From Capsulimonadaceae bacterium (GTDB lineage Bacteria; Armatimonadota; Armatimonadia; Armatimonadales; Capsulimonadaceae), in NCBI GenBank assembly GCA_031292625.1, contig JARLGU010000028.1:1-64000 (forward strand): 64,000 bases of DNA, read 5' to 3'. Below are positions 1 to 8,970 of the stretch, piece after piece. Numbering within the stretch: the stretch's first letter is position 1; each line of letters opens with the position of its first letter. The position numbers and the translations under genes are program-made. The notes beneath the pieces are model-generated. The model made no database searches, was not told the DNA's origin, and saw only the letters and a program-made list of their open reading frames with translations.

Positions 1-456
1 ACGGTCGTCGTAGGCAACGACACGCTTGGCGGCGACCCGGCCGATGGCCATATAAAAAGGCTTCACGTCGAATACACGCTGAGCGGCAAGAAGTACTCGC
101 AGGATGTCGACGAGCAGGGTACGCTCACGATCCCGGATCCGAAGGCGACGCCGCTGGCGGACGCATCGCTTGCCCCATCCGCGGCCGTTCTCGTGATCGT
201 GCGCGCGTCGTACGAGGCGCTGGATGGCGGTGGATCAGCGGACGTTAAAGACCTCCTCTCGAAACTCATTACAGGCAATCGCTTAACGGTGCTCGTCAGC
301 AACGACACATTGGGCGGGGACCCTGCCGCCAATCACGAAAAGCGGCTGCACATTGAGTACACGCTTGACGGCAAGCAGTATTCGCGGGATGTGGCCGAGC
401 AGGGAACGCTCACGATCCCCGATCCGAACGCGGCTAAGCCAGACGCCGGCAAGTAG
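1..456 (+). CDS. C-terminal part of a protein with tandem DNAJC11-C-like (DUF3395) repeats
   Basis: The reading frame is open from the first base of the window and stops with TAG at 454-456, so the 5' end lies outside. The 151 visible residues hold one incomplete and one complete copy of the same unit. Both contain NDTLGGDPA, a KRLH-EYTL-GK-YS strand pair and end EQGTLTIPDP. The complete unit opens VIVRASYEALDGGGSADVKDLL. This layout (IV-A-Y...DV...L-GGDP...K-L-V-Y...L-IP) is that of the DNAJC11 C-terminal domain family, PF11875, formerly DUF3395, which also occurs in bacteria. Its function is unknown. No membrane segment or signal can be seen in this part. A hairpin follows the stop. The same domain type appears inside the glycosidase at 51919-54390. 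Family assignment is by eye. Confidence 0.7.
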   Translation, partial: TVVVGNDTLGGDPADGHIKRLHVEYTLSGKKYSQDVDEQGTLTIPDPKATPLADASLAPSAAVLVIVRASYEALDGGGSADVKDLLSKLITGNRLTVLVSNDTLGGDPAANHEKRLHIEYTLDGKQYSRDVAEQGTLTIPDPNAAKPDAGK

Positions 457-478
457 CAATCTACGGACCCTAAACGAA

Positions 479-526
479 ATCAGGGCCGCCTCCTTGCGTT
501 ATGCGAGGACGCGGCCCCGATTTTTT
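479..526 (+). terminator. Rho-independent terminator after the DUF3395-repeat gene
   Basis: Imperfect 15-bp stem (ATCAGGGCCGCCTCC with GGACGCGGCCCCGAT, two mismatches), a 13-nt loop and a six-T tract. It lies 23 bp after the stop codon. Confidence 0.75.
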
Positions 527-829
527 GCCTCCAATTGCGCGGAGCAAGGCTGGCATTGGCCCTTCGTTATGCGTCCTGTTGCGTGCGATCTCCGTACATC
601 GTCTCATTGCCGCTAGAATCGCCTTTGGCGGGCATTTGAGCCGGTCAATTGATCAATCGAGATTTATTCGTGAATTAGCTAACAATATGCTGAATGGGGG
701 ATAACTTGAGGCCGGTTTCGTGTGTAGATTAAACTTGCGGGAATAAGCGTTTTCCGCCCAGCGCCTCGGTCGCGGCCGTCTCAGATGGACGCACCCCGCA
801 CGCTTTGAGAAAGCTTCAGGAGGCACTTA
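527..829 (+). other. hppA upstream region
   Basis: No gene is supported in this 303-bp stretch. It is locally AT-rich around 640-700. I see no convincing -35/-10 pair. The only clear signal is a perfect ribosome-binding site AGGAGG at 818-823, six bases before the hppA ATG. Confidence 0.5.
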
Positions 830-3772
830 ATGTCGTCGGATATAGCGGCGGCGAGATCACATGCGCGGGCTCGTATTCGTCGGTATGGACGCATTGCGTT
901 GCTCGCGTTCCTCGTCGTCACACTTGCTGTTTTCACGTTGGCTGGTCCTAAACTGCTCGCGCAGTCGGCGCCGGCCGCAGCACGGCCGATAACTTCGTCA
1001 GCGATATCAGGTGCGGCGGCTCAGCCGCTCGCGGCGCCGCTGGCGATCTCTCAGCAGACCGGCAAGACCGGTCAAGAATCAACTCACGGCGAAGCCGTAA
1101 AGCTTCCCTTTGGCGACGCGGCGACCCTGCCGCTTATGGTCGTCCTGGCCTCTGCATTTCTTGCATTAGGCTTTGGTTTCTATTGGTGGCGTAAGACGGT
1201 TGCGCAGGATCCGGGAAATGAGCGGATGCGTGGCTGCGCGGCGGCGGTTCAGGAGGGAGCGCTTGCTTACCTGGGGCGTCAGATTCGCACGATGATTCCT
1301 CTCGTGGCAATCATCGGCATCGGACTCTTCTTTCTCTACCAGGGTCAGTACGATTCGACGGTTCTCGGCGCAGGGGTTGCGCTTGCATTTATATTGGGCG
1401 TAACGGCTTCTTATCTGGCTGGCTTCGTCGGCATGAGCGTCGCCGTCCGCGGCAACTGCCGGGTCGCGAACGCCGCGCTATCGAGTTTCAAGCGCGCGCT
1501 CGAAACGGCCTTTCAGGCGGGGGCGGTTTCGGGCATGTTCACGGTCGGACTGGGCTTGCTAGGCGCGACGATTACGTTCCTCGTGTTTAAGCAGGACGCG
1601 ATGTTTGTCCTGGTTGGCTTCGGATTTGGCGGCAGCCTCGCCGCGCTCTTTATGCGCGTCGGCGGCGGCATCTTCACAAAAGCGGCCGATGTCGGGGCGG
1701 ATCTCGTCGGTAAGGTAGAGGCGGCGATCCCGGAAGACGATCCTCGCAACGCGGCCACGATTGCGGACAACGTTGGCGACAATGTCGGCGACTGCGCCGG
1801 TATGGCCGCGGACGTTTTCGAGTCGTACGAAGTAACGCTGGTCGCATCGATCATCCTTGCGGCCGCCGTCGGGAACGTCCTTCAGGCAGCCGGTTACGGC
1901 GCGATGCTGGTTCACGGGACGTTTACGTTCGACTTCACCCTTTCGCTGGTCATCTACGCGCTGCTCGTTCGCGCGGTCGGCGTCGTCGCGTCGATCGTCG
2001 GCGTCCTTTCCGTGCGCGGCAAGGATGATCCGAGCATGAATCCAATGACTCCGATCAATCTCGGCTTCATGGTTTCGGCTATCGTCGCGTCGATCGGTTT
2101 TGTTTGCGTCGGCTACGGCGTGTTCCACGCGGGACGGTCGTTTGATTTTGCGGCGACGCCTTATAGCGCGCCTCCGTCAGTCGTCGGTCAGCTTGAGAAT
2201 AGCGGCATCGACTCTGGCCTTTACATGACGGCAGCCGTTGATGGCGTCAAGACTCTTATCGCGGCAAATCCCAAGAGCGATCTGAGCTTTACGGATCTGG
2301 ATCGCATTGCGCGATCGTCCGCTCCGGAAGCTTCGTCGGCAGCAGTCATTTTAGGCGCGACCCCCGCGCTTGGCGCTGACGGGGTCGAGAAGATGGTCAG
2401 CGGGATCAAGTCTCACGAAGTGCTTGCGAGCAAGGTCGCGGGCGGCTTCTGGTGGATGGCGATCCTAGCGACACTGGCGGGCATTATTCTGACGCAGGTG
2501 ATCGGCAAGCTAACCGAATACTTCACGGGCGACGACAAGAAGCCGGTGGCCGAAATCGCGCTGTCCGCGCGGACCGGTCCCGCGACGCTGATCCTCGCCG
2601 GTCTTGCCGAGGGGCTCGAGTCGTCGGTCTGGGGTATCGTTGCGATTGCCGCGACGATCACGGGAGCGTTCCTGCTCTTCCCGAACCCGGCAATGGCTGC
2701 GTACGCGATCGCACTGTCGGGCTTGGGCCTTCTGGCGACAACCGGCTACGTTCTCGCGATGGACACGTTCGGACCGATCTCGGACAACGCGAACGGCATC
2801 TTTGAGATGTCCGGCTCGTTGAAGAACGAGGACGGCACCGAAAATACGGCGGCGTCCGCGATCGTCGCCCGGCTGGACATGGTTGGAAACACGACAAAGG
2901 CTTTGACGAAGGGCTTTGCGATCGCCACCGCGGTGATTGCGGCTGTCGCGCTGTACCGATCGTTTCTGGACACGGCCGCGGTTAAGGATCCGTCAATCCT
3001 GACGAAGAACATCCCGGTTAACATGCCCGATGTGTTCGTCGGATTGCTGCTGGGCGGCGCCGTGCCGTTCCTGTTCTCGAGCTTCGCCATCCGCGCGGTT
3101 TCTCGCGCGGCCGTCCAGTTGGTGCAGGAAGTGCGGCGTCAGTTCCGCACGATTCCAGGCATCTGGAGCTACCAGGGCGTCGGCGAGTACGGCAAGCCTG
3201 ACTATGCGCGCTGCGTCGGCATTTCGACGGCGGCGGCGCAGAAGGAGCTTCTCGGCCCCGGCCTGCTCGCGATCTGCTCACCGATCTTCGTCGGCTTCGC
3301 GCTCGGCGCGTGCGCTCTCGGCGGCTTCCTGGCAGGCGCAATCCTGAGCGGGCAGCTGATGGCGGTGTTCATGAGCAACACCGGCGGCGCATGGGACAAC
3401 GCGAAGAAGAAGATCGAGGACGGGTTCCTTGGCGGCAAGGGGACCGAGGCTCATAAGGCGGGCGTTATCGGCGATACGGTCGGCGATCCGCTCAAGGACA
3501 CCGCCGGCCCGGGCCTCAACCCGATGATCAAGGTGATGAACCTGGTTGCGATCCTGGTCGCTCCGAGCACGGTCATGTTCTCCGGCAAGCCGATTGGCTG
3601 GATCGTGGTTGCCGTCACGCTCTCGCTCCTCGCGGGCGCTGTCGTGTTCTCGAAGCGCGGCGGTCCTCAAGTAGCCGAAGACGACGGCGAACCGTCGTTC
3701 CTTGACGACCAGGCGCCGATCGGAGCTCCGGACTCGGTGGAAGACGACAAACTAATTGGCAGTGGCCGCTAA
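830..3772 (+). CDS. hppA: K+-independent membrane-bound proton-pumping pyrophosphatase
   Basis: Integral membrane pump that couples pyrophosphate hydrolysis to ion translocation. The catalytic block around residues 279-328 contains KAADVGADLVGKVEAAIPED followed by DNVGDNVGDCAGMAADVFE, the metal- and PPi-binding signature of the family. A second conserved acidic block, GDTVGDPLKDTAGPGLNP, lies near the C terminus. In the GNTT-K-AL-T-KG segment K690 and T693 replace the two alanines of K+-dependent enzymes, which marks the K+-independent H+-pumping class. The protein has 980 residues, longer than the usual 660-800. The excess is an N-terminal extension of about 100 residues, with a hydrophobic helix and an Ala/Pro-rich linker, and an insert near residues 430-510. 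Start chosen on the AGGAGG six bases upstream. A strong terminator follows. Confidence 0.97.
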   Translation: MSSDIAAARSHARARIRRYGRIALLAFLVVTLAVFTLAGPKLLAQSAPAAARPITSSAISGAAAQPLAAPLAISQQTGKTGQESTHGEAVKLPFGDAATLPLMVVLASAFLALGFGFYWWRKTVAQDPGNERMRGCAAAVQEGALAYLGRQIRTMIPLVAIIGIGLFFLYQGQYDSTVLGAGVALAFILGVTASYLAGFVGMSVAVRGNCRVANAALSSFKRALETAFQAGAVSGMFTVGLGLLGATITFLVFKQDAMFVLVGFGFGGSLAALFMRVGGGIFTKAADVGADLVGKVEAAIPEDDPRNAATIADNVGDNVGDCAGMAADVFESYEVTLVASIILAAAVGNVLQAAGYGAMLVHGTFTFDFTLSLVIYALLVRAVGVVASIVGVLSVRGKDDPSMNPMTPINLGFMVSAIVASIGFVCVGYGVFHAGRSFDFAATPYSAPPSVVGQLENSGIDSGLYMTAAVDGVKTLIAANPKSDLSFTDLDRIARSSAPEASSAAVILGATPALGADGVEKMVSGIKSHEVLASKVAGGFWWMAILATLAGIILTQVIGKLTEYFTGDDKKPVAEIALSARTGPATLILAGLAEGLESSVWGIVAIAATITGAFLLFPNPAMAAYAIALSGLGLLATTGYVLAMDTFGPISDNANGIFEMSGSLKNEDGTENTAASAIVARLDMVGNTTKALTKGFAIATAVIAAVALYRSFLDTAAVKDPSILTKNIPVNMPDVFVGLLLGGAVPFLFSSFAIRAVSRAAVQLVQEVRRQFRTIPGIWSYQGVGEYGKPDYARCVGISTAAAQKELLGPGLLAICSPIFVGFALGACALGGFLAGAILSGQLMAVFMSNTGGAWDNAKKKIEDGFLGGKGTEAHKAGVIGDTVGDPLKDTAGPGLNPMIKVMNLVAILVAPSTVMFSGKPIGWIVVAVTLSLLAGAVVFSKRGGPQVAEDDGEPSFLDDQAPIGAPDSVEDDKLIGSGR

Positions 3773-3787
3773 GGGCCGAACCAACTC

Positions 3788-3826
3788 AGCCGGCCGCGCC
3801 CGTCAAGGGTGCGGCCGGCTTTTTTT
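3788..3826 (+). terminator. Rho-independent terminator of hppA
   Basis: Perfect 10-bp stem AGCCGGCCGC / GCGGCCGGCT with a 13-base loop, followed by seven T residues. Confidence 0.92.
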
Positions 3827-3867
3827 AGTTGCGTAGCCGGCTGGCAAACCCGGTTATGCTGAGTGAG

Positions 3868-4030
3868 GGGATTAAGGACGGCTTCGCGGCCGCCGGGGCC
3901 GTTTTTGAGAAAGGTCCGGCGAATATTATTCTGCGTCAGGCGAAGCGCTCGATGCCGGGCGATTGCGGTAAGGCGATGTATGCGTGTGGACGCGAGATCG
4001 CCTTTGACCGCTGGTTTTGCGGCGCGGGTT
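3868..4030 (-). repeat. Degenerate copy of the 250-bp intergenic repeat
   Basis: The segment GGACGGCTTCGCGGCCGCCG followed by GGGCCGTTTTTGAGAAAGG matches the inner part of the repeat at 19819-20068 in the same window orientation. That places it on the minus strand relative to the copies at 51641 and 58844. Similarity fades toward 4030 and the outer GTGTGTAAT end is not recognisable. It fills most of the gap between hppA and rph. Confidence 0.4.
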
Positions 4031-4048
4031 AAACCCGCCGCCGAGTTC

Positions 4049-4774
4049 CTAGATAAGCCCCTTGAGCACTTCGCGCTGGATCGAGATGAGTTCTCGCGTT
4101 CCTTCGAGCGCCAGATCCAACAGGCGGTTCAGGCGGTTGCGATCGAACGGGGCGCCTTCGGCAGTTCCCTGGACTTCGATATAGCGGCTTGTGTCGGTCA
4201 TCACGACGTTCATGTCGACCGCCGCCGCGGAGTCCTCCGCGTACGCGAGGTCGAGGCGCTCTTCGCCGGCGACGACGCCCACAGAGACCGCCGATACCCA
4301 TTCGTTGAATGGGAGCGTCTTGATCAGTCCCTTGCGCTTAAGCCAAACGACGGATTCTACAAGCGCGACGAATGCGCCTGTAATGCTCGCCGTCCGCGTG
4401 CCGCCGTCGGCCTGAAGGACATCGCAGTCGATCCAGATGGTGCGCTCGCCAAGCAGGTGGTCGTCCACGACGCTGCGAAGGCTGCGGCCGATCAGACGCT
4501 GGATTTCGACCGTGCGTCCGTTGGGTTTGCCGCTGCTCGCATCCCTCGGCGTTCTCGTGAGCGTGGCGCGCGGCAGCATGGAATACTCGGCGGTGACCCA
4601 TCCTTTGCCCTGACCCTTGAGAAAGGGCGGCACCTTGTCTTCAATGCTGGCGGTGCATAAGACGCGCGTATCTCCAATCGAGATCAGGCATGAGCCTTCC
4701 GCGTACTTCGCGACTCCGCGCTCCATTTTTACTGGGCGCAACTGCGTTGCAAGGCGCCCGTCCGGTCGTGGCAT
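4049..4774 (-). CDS. rph: Ribonuclease PH
   Basis: Phosphorolytic 3'-5' exoribonuclease that trims tRNA 3' ends, acting as a hexamer in the cytoplasm. The 241-residue product starts [15 protein letters not shown] and carries the family core: [12 protein letters not shown], a [13 protein letters not shown] segment and [19 protein letters not shown], the phosphate-binding region. The later [17 protein letters not shown] and VDMNVVMT segments are also typical. Length matches the usual 238-250 residues. The start at 4774 is chosen because GGAGG stands seven bases upstream and because homologues begin at this Met; an in-frame extension to 4834 has no support. It stands alone, pointing toward hppA. 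Confidence 0.97.
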   Translation of the reverse strand: MPRPDGRLATQLRPVKMERGVAKYAEGSCLISIGDTRVLCTASIEDKVPPFLKGQGKGWVTAEYSMLPRATLTRTPRDASSGKPNGRTVEIQRLIGRSLRSVVDDHLLGERTIWIDCDVLQADGGTRTASITGAFVALVESVVWLKRKGLIKTLPFNEWVSAVSVGVVAGEERLDLAYAEDSAAAVDMNVVMTDTSRYIEVQGTAEGAPFDRNRLNRLLDLALEGTRELISIQREVLKGLI

Positions 4775-4996
4775 GCAATATCCTCCAAATGTCCTCGTCA
4801 AGTGGATTATGGCCGTCCGCAGCCGGTATGTCAATCAGCGGGCTCGCGACGGCGTTGGATGGGAGCATTGCTGCACAATATTTGCGCACAGCATCTCGCG
4901 CGAGGAGGGCCGCTTAAGTTTCAAGTATTGGCCTGGACCCTTCAACCGGGTTGTCCCGGGAGTTTCGTGAAAGAAATCCCGCAGCCCAATAACCGC

Positions 4997-5052
4997 TTGA
5001 CATGGCCTCGCGGCCGTGATAGAATAGACATCAGATGACGTAGCGGTTAGTC
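4997..5052 (+). promoter_or_regulatory. Sigma70-type promoter with downstream LacI-type operator
   Basis: TTGACA at 4997-5002, a 17-bp spacer and TAGAAT at 5020-5025. The imperfect palindrome GACGTAGCGGTTAGTC lies at 5037-5052, where transcription should begin. The half-site pattern GAC-K-AA-K around a central CG recurs at 6133, 7237, 21700 and 28881. A repressor bound here would block initiation or early elongation of the pseudopilin gene at 5081. Confidence 0.8.
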
Positions 5053-5080
5053 AAATCTGCGAGGGGGAGCGAGACCAATC

Positions 5081-5974
5081 ATGAATAATCGACCAAAGGC
5101 ATTTACTCTTATAGAGCTTCTCGTAGTTATCGCAATTATTGCGATTCTTGCTGCGATTTTATTTCCGGTGTTCGCAACGGCGCGTGAAAAGGCGCGGCAA
5201 AGCGCGTGCATCAGCAACGTGAAGCAGCTTGGAATCGCGTTTGTGCAGTATCAACAGGATTATGATGAGTGCAACCCTAACGGGTCGAACCCTTATCAAA
5301 CGGGTAACGGCTGGGCGGCGATGGTCTACCCCTATGTCAAGAGTACGAAGGTGTACATCTGTCCGAGCGATGCATCGCTCGGAAATCCAACGTGTTCGTA
5401 CGGGTACAACTCGAATAATGTCGTGTATGCACAAGGCTATCCGGGAAGCGGAAAGTTTGCGTCGACTGGCCGTCAACTCGCTCAGTACACCGCGCCGTCG
5501 AAGACCGTGCTTCTTTTCGAGGTCGCCAACGGCGGCAGCAACGGATCGACCTATGACATCAGTCTGCCTCCCTACATGTATAACGGCTCGGCATCGCCCG
5601 ACGCCTATTGCAGTTCGGCGACCTGCACGGAGACGACTGTAGACGGGCAGTCTCCGGCGGGACGCGGGACGGGTAGTTCCCAATATGAACTCAACGGCTA
5701 CAACAGCGGCAATACGACTAACGTGCTGCAATACGCGACCGGATACATGCAAGGTTCTTTCCAAAACACCGTGATAGTGGGCGCCCAGACGGCCTTCTCG
5801 TCGCCCACGGGAAGGCATCAGGGCGGCTCGGTATTTCTGATGGACGACGGGCATGCCAAGTGGATGCAGCCGACCATGGTTTCGGCGGGTTGGAGCAACT
5901 CCACGTCCGGCAGTTGCTCTGGCGCGGCGAACACCGCCTGCACCACCATCTCGGCGACCTTTAGCATCCTCTAA
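5081..5974 (+). CDS. DUF1559 pseudopilin-like protein
   Basis: 297-residue type IV pilin-like protein of the DUF1559 family. A short basic leader ends in Ala, followed by [20 protein letters not shown], the prepilin-peptidase and membrane-anchor helix, then [16 protein letters not shown]. Later come QYQQDYDE, a YICPSD Cys motif, YGYNSN, and the C-terminal DDGHAKWM motif that defines the family. The protein should be inserted by its N-terminal helix, with most of it outside the membrane. DUF1559 function is unknown; a role as a minor pseudopilin or surface protein linked to polysaccharide breakdown is inference from context. A GAGGGGGAG ribosome-binding site precedes the ATG. It is the first of two tandem DUF1559 genes upstream of a GH5 gene, all with the same operator type. 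Confidence 0.92.
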   Translation: MNNRPKAFTLIELLVVIAIIAILAAILFPVFATAREKARQSACISNVKQLGIAFVQYQQDYDECNPNGSNPYQTGNGWAAMVYPYVKSTKVYICPSDASLGNPTCSYGYNSNNVVYAQGYPGSGKFASTGRQLAQYTAPSKTVLLFEVANGGSNGSTYDISLPPYMYNGSASPDAYCSSATCTETTVDGQSPAGRGTGSSQYELNGYNSGNTTNVLQYATGYMQGSFQNTVIVGAQTAFSSPTGRHQGGSVFLMDDGHAKWMQPTMVSAGWSNSTSGSCSGAANTACTTISATFSIL

Positions 5975-5989
5975 ATGCACGCCTCCCAG

Positions 5990-6023
5990 CGCCCTCCTTT
6001 GACCGATCAGAGGAGGGCGTTTC
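5990..6023 (+). terminator. Probable terminator after the first DUF1559 gene
   Basis: Stem CGCCCTCCT / AGGAGGGCG with a 12-base loop, followed by TTTCG. The short T tract makes this only probable. Confidence 0.55.
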
Positions 6024-6095
6024 GCCGTCAAAAACCATCGGAATCTTGGAGCAAAGGAGCCAGCAACGCTCGCCTGAATTTCGCCTGAATTTCGC

Positions 6096-6148
6096 TTGAC
6101 ACGAAGCGCCGCCTATGATAGAATTGCTTCAAGAAGAAGCGATTAGTC
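6096..6148 (+). promoter_or_regulatory. Sigma70-type promoter with downstream LacI-type operator
   Basis: TTGACA at 6096-6101, a 17-bp spacer and TAGAAT at 6119-6124. GAAGAAGCGATTAGTC at 6133-6148 is the operator palindrome. The 12 bases AAGCGATTAGTC are identical to those in the promoter at 7194. Confidence 0.82.
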
Positions 6149-6175
6149 AGATACACGAGAGAGGCGGAGTTTACT

Positions 6176-7066
6176 ATGAACGGCAAATTGCGGGCATTTA
6201 CTCTAATCGAGCTCCTCGTCGTTATCGCGATTATTGCGATATTGGCAGCGATCCTGTTTCCCGTGTTCGCGACGGCGCGTGAAAAGGCTCGTCAAGCAGC
6301 CTGCCTGAGCAACATGAAGCAACTCGGAATTGCCATCGCCCAATACACTCAAGATTACGACGAGTTGTTTCCCAATGGCGCGAACATTTATAGAAACGGA
6401 GACGGCTGGGCGGGCGAGGTCTATCCTTATCTCAAGAGCACACAAGTTTTCCTGTGCCCGAGCGACACCAGTTCAGTCGTCCCCGTTTGTTCTTACGGCT
6501 ACAACTCGAACGCGGTTCTCTATAGCACGACGCCGGTTTCCGGGACAACCGGCTACTTTCCAACCGGGCGCGCATTAACGAAGTTTACGTCGCCGCCAAA
6601 GACCGTCCTGTTGTTCGAGGTCCAGAACAACGGCAACGCCAATTCCCCCGGCTACTCGATTTCCGGGCCGCAATACGTTGCAGGAGCCGATGTGCGCCCG
6701 TCCGGAAGCCCGCTAGGCTCGTACTACGAGGGCAGCTCGCCTGCCGGATACGGGCATCAGGTCAACCAGACGCAGTGGGAGCTCAACGGCATGGGAGCCG
6801 GCAACACGACAGCGCCAGCCCTGCAATATGCAACTGGGGTGATGGTCTGGTCGCATCTGGATACCCTCTATAATCCCAACCTGATGGGACGCCATTCCAA
6901 CGGTTCGAACTTCCTCATGGCAGACTGCCACGCCAAATGGCTTATGCCGTCGACTGTTGTCGTCGGAGCGGATTACGGAGCACCCGGATGGTGCGGACCT
7001 ACCAATAATTGGGACGCCCCCGGCGTCGACTGCCCTGGCTACGCCGCGACATTCAGCCCATCCTAG
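6176..7066 (+). CDS. DUF1559 pseudopilin-like protein
   Basis: 296 residues, a close paralogue of the gene just upstream. Leader MNGKLRA, then [20 protein letters not shown] and [16 protein letters not shown]. Middle motifs are [14 protein letters not shown] and YGYNSN. Near the C terminus MADCHAKWL replaces the usual DGH with DCH. It has its own promoter and operator, so the tandem pair is probably transcribed as separate units. The membrane-helix codons are less AT-rich than in most other copies. Function is unknown; the position just before a GH5 enzyme suggests a role in handling that enzyme or its substrate. Confidence 0.92.
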   Translation: MNGKLRAFTLIELLVVIAIIAILAAILFPVFATAREKARQAACLSNMKQLGIAIAQYTQDYDELFPNGANIYRNGDGWAGEVYPYLKSTQVFLCPSDTSSVVPVCSYGYNSNAVLYSTTPVSGTTGYFPTGRALTKFTSPPKTVLLFEVQNNGNANSPGYSISGPQYVAGADVRPSGSPLGSYYEGSSPAGYGHQVNQTQWELNGMGAGNTTAPALQYATGVMVWSHLDTLYNPNLMGRHSNGSNFLMADCHAKWLMPSTVVVGADYGAPGWCGPTNNWDAPGVDCPGYAATFSPS

Positions 7067-7077
7067 TTTGACGCCTC

Positions 7078-7112
7078 TCAACGCCCCTCGCGATCCCCGC
7101 GAGGGGCGTTGA
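7078..7112 (+). terminator. Probable terminator after the second DUF1559 gene
   Basis: Perfect 15-bp stem TCAACGCCCCTCGCG / CGCGAGGGGCGTTGA with a five-base loop. A weak downstream T tract (CTATTTCC). Confidence 0.6.
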
Positions 7113-7193
7113 CTATTTCCGCTTAACGCGCCAGCCTCAACCAATCGACGCCTTTTAGCCGCGCGCGAAATTGTTTGCAATCGCTCCAGGCGA

Positions 7194-7252
7194 TTGACAG
7201 CTTGAAACGGGTATGTTAGAATGGCGGTTAGCAGCTGACGAAGCGATTAGTC
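7194..7252 (+). promoter_or_regulatory. Sigma70-type promoter with downstream LacI-type operator
   Basis: TTGACA at 7194-7199, a 17-bp spacer and TAGAAT at 7217-7222. The best operator copy, GACGAAGCGATTAGTC, lies at 7237-7252. It serves the GH5 gene at 7336 and probably the CBM gene behind it. Confidence 0.83.
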
Positions 7253-7335
7253 TTGTCGTTTCACCCGATGACATCGCGACGCGCTGACACGCTCAAACGC
7301 AATCTGTCCACTCACAACTTCGAGAGGATCCGTCA

Positions 7336-8952
7336 ATGTTGATCAAACCCGTTCTCCTTGCTTGCGCGATATCCGCGTGGGCGCTTCTCTCGGCGGCGCT
7401 CCCCGCGGCAAGAGCAGCTTCCCGTCAGCCCGTACCGCTTCCATCGTGGGATGGCGCCCAGGGACCGGGCGGATGGACATTCTCCGATCCCCAGCGCGTT
7501 AAGGTCGTCGCGGACGGAACCGCCGTTTCCTACCTTTCCGTCGTCAATGGCGCAGCGACATCCGTAGAGCAGGTTGGCGCGTCGATCGCGTTGCCCCTGG
7601 CCATCGTTGCCGGAAGCCGGATCGGGGTGAGCGTCGATGTGCGCGCGACCGACGTTTCCAAGCCGGTTCACAGCTACAACGGCATCAAGGCAATGGTTCA
7701 CGTTACAGCGCCCAATCGATCGGACACGTGGGATCAAGCCGCAGGCAACGGAGACTCCTTCCCGTTCAGCTACGATTGGAAGACGCTGACGTTCCAGACG
7801 GTTGTCCCAAGAGATGCCAGCAGTGCGCTGCTGATCCTCGGGCTTCAGGATAGCGCAGGGCAAGCGGATTTTCGCAATCTGCAAGTCAGAATTTTGCGGA
7901 CGCTGCCGGTTCCTCCCAAATCGCCGCCGACGGGTCCGGTCTTCACGGGGCACGGCCCCGGCTCACTGCGCGGCACGATGATTAGCCCAAACATCCAGGC
8001 GGAGGACATTGAGACGCTGGCGAAATGGCACGTCAATCTCGTCCGCTGGCAAATCCTCTGGAATGGATTCCCGCACAGCCGCGCCGATCAAGCGGACACA
8101 GCCGAGTACGACAAATGGCTGGATAGCAACTTAGCTCATCTGGACGATATGCTTCCCCACTTCAAGAAGGCGGGCATCGCCGTGGTGGTCGACCTGCATA
8201 CTCCCCCGGGCGGTCGCGGCTCTGACAAAGTCATGCGCATCTTCACCGACGCCCAGTGGCAGAAGCACTTTGGCGTCGTGTGGGACAAAATCGCGCGCAA
8301 GTATAGGGGCGATCAGCGGATATGGGGCTACGATCTCGTCAACGAGCCCGTGCTGCCCGGCGGCGAGACCGGCCTGCTCGACTGGCACGACCTCGCCGAG
8401 CAGACCGCTAAGCACGTCCGTCAGATCGACCCGGTTCACGCGATCATTATCGAGCCCGATCCGTGGGGATCCGTCCCCGGCCTCGCCTACTTCGCCCCGC
8501 TCGATGTCCCCGGAATCGTCTACAGCGTCCACATGTACGATCCCGGCCAGTTCACGCACCAGGGTGTCCTGGACGGCCTGGCAACCGGCCCCGTCTACCC
8601 CGGCGTCATCGGAGGAACACAGTGGGACAAGGACCGGATCCGCAAGGCGCTCAAGCCCGCAATCGACTATGCGAAGACGTACAATGTCCACATCTACATC
8701 GGCGAGTTCAGCGCGGTGCGCTGGGCCAAGGGCGCGGACAAGTACATTTCAGACGTCATCGATGTCATGGAGGAGAATGGCTGGGATTGGAGCTACCATG
8801 CCTTCCGCGAATGGCAGGGTTGGAGCCCGGAGGTCGGCGAGGACAAGGACGTCACGACGCCATCCCCAGCCCCAACCGCGAGATTGCTCGTTCTCCAGGC
8901 CGCATTCGCCCACAATCAGGCGGCCACAACGAAGGTCTTTGGACCCAAATAA
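7336..8952 (+). CDS. Exported GH5-like endoglycosidase
   Basis: 538-residue secreted glycoside hydrolase of the GH5 (cellulase A) type, retaining mechanism. Residues 1-28 form a signal peptide ending AARA. About residues 35-190 are a beta-sandwich, CBM-like module. The TIM barrel follows: VNLVRW, VVVDLHTPPGG, YDLVNEP with acid/base E337, HMYDP, and YIGEFSAVRW with nucleophile E457. The substrate cannot be read from sequence; a plant or microbial beta-glucan or mannan is plausible. GAGAGGATC precedes the ATG. The CBM gene starts 18 bp after the stop, so both are likely one transcript under the operator at 7237. The gene at 26150-27721 is a paralogue with the same architecture. Confidence 0.9.
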   Translation: MLIKPVLLACAISAWALLSAALPAARAASRQPVPLPSWDGAQGPGGWTFSDPQRVKVVADGTAVSYLSVVNGAATSVEQVGASIALPLAIVAGSRIGVSVDVRATDVSKPVHSYNGIKAMVHVTAPNRSDTWDQAAGNGDSFPFSYDWKTLTFQTVVPRDASSALLILGLQDSAGQADFRNLQVRILRTLPVPPKSPPTGPVFTGHGPGSLRGTMISPNIQAEDIETLAKWHVNLVRWQILWNGFPHSRADQADTAEYDKWLDSNLAHLDDMLPHFKKAGIAVVVDLHTPPGGRGSDKVMRIFTDAQWQKHFGVVWDKIARKYRGDQRIWGYDLVNEPVLPGGETGLLDWHDLAEQTAKHVRQIDPVHAIIIEPDPWGSVPGLAYFAPLDVPGIVYSVHMYDPGQFTHQGVLDGLATGPVYPGVIGGTQWDKDRIRKALKPAIDYAKTYNVHIYIGEFSAVRWAKGADKYISDVIDVMEENGWDWSYHAFREWQGWSPEVGEDKDVTTPSPAPTARLLVLQAAFAHNQAATTKVFGPK

Positions 8953-8970
8953 CAGAAGGGAATTCATACG

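Noticed and set aside
3863-4660. 265-codon open frame on the plus strand opposite rph
   Set aside because: Antisense to ribonuclease PH and running through a degraded repeat; no family features.
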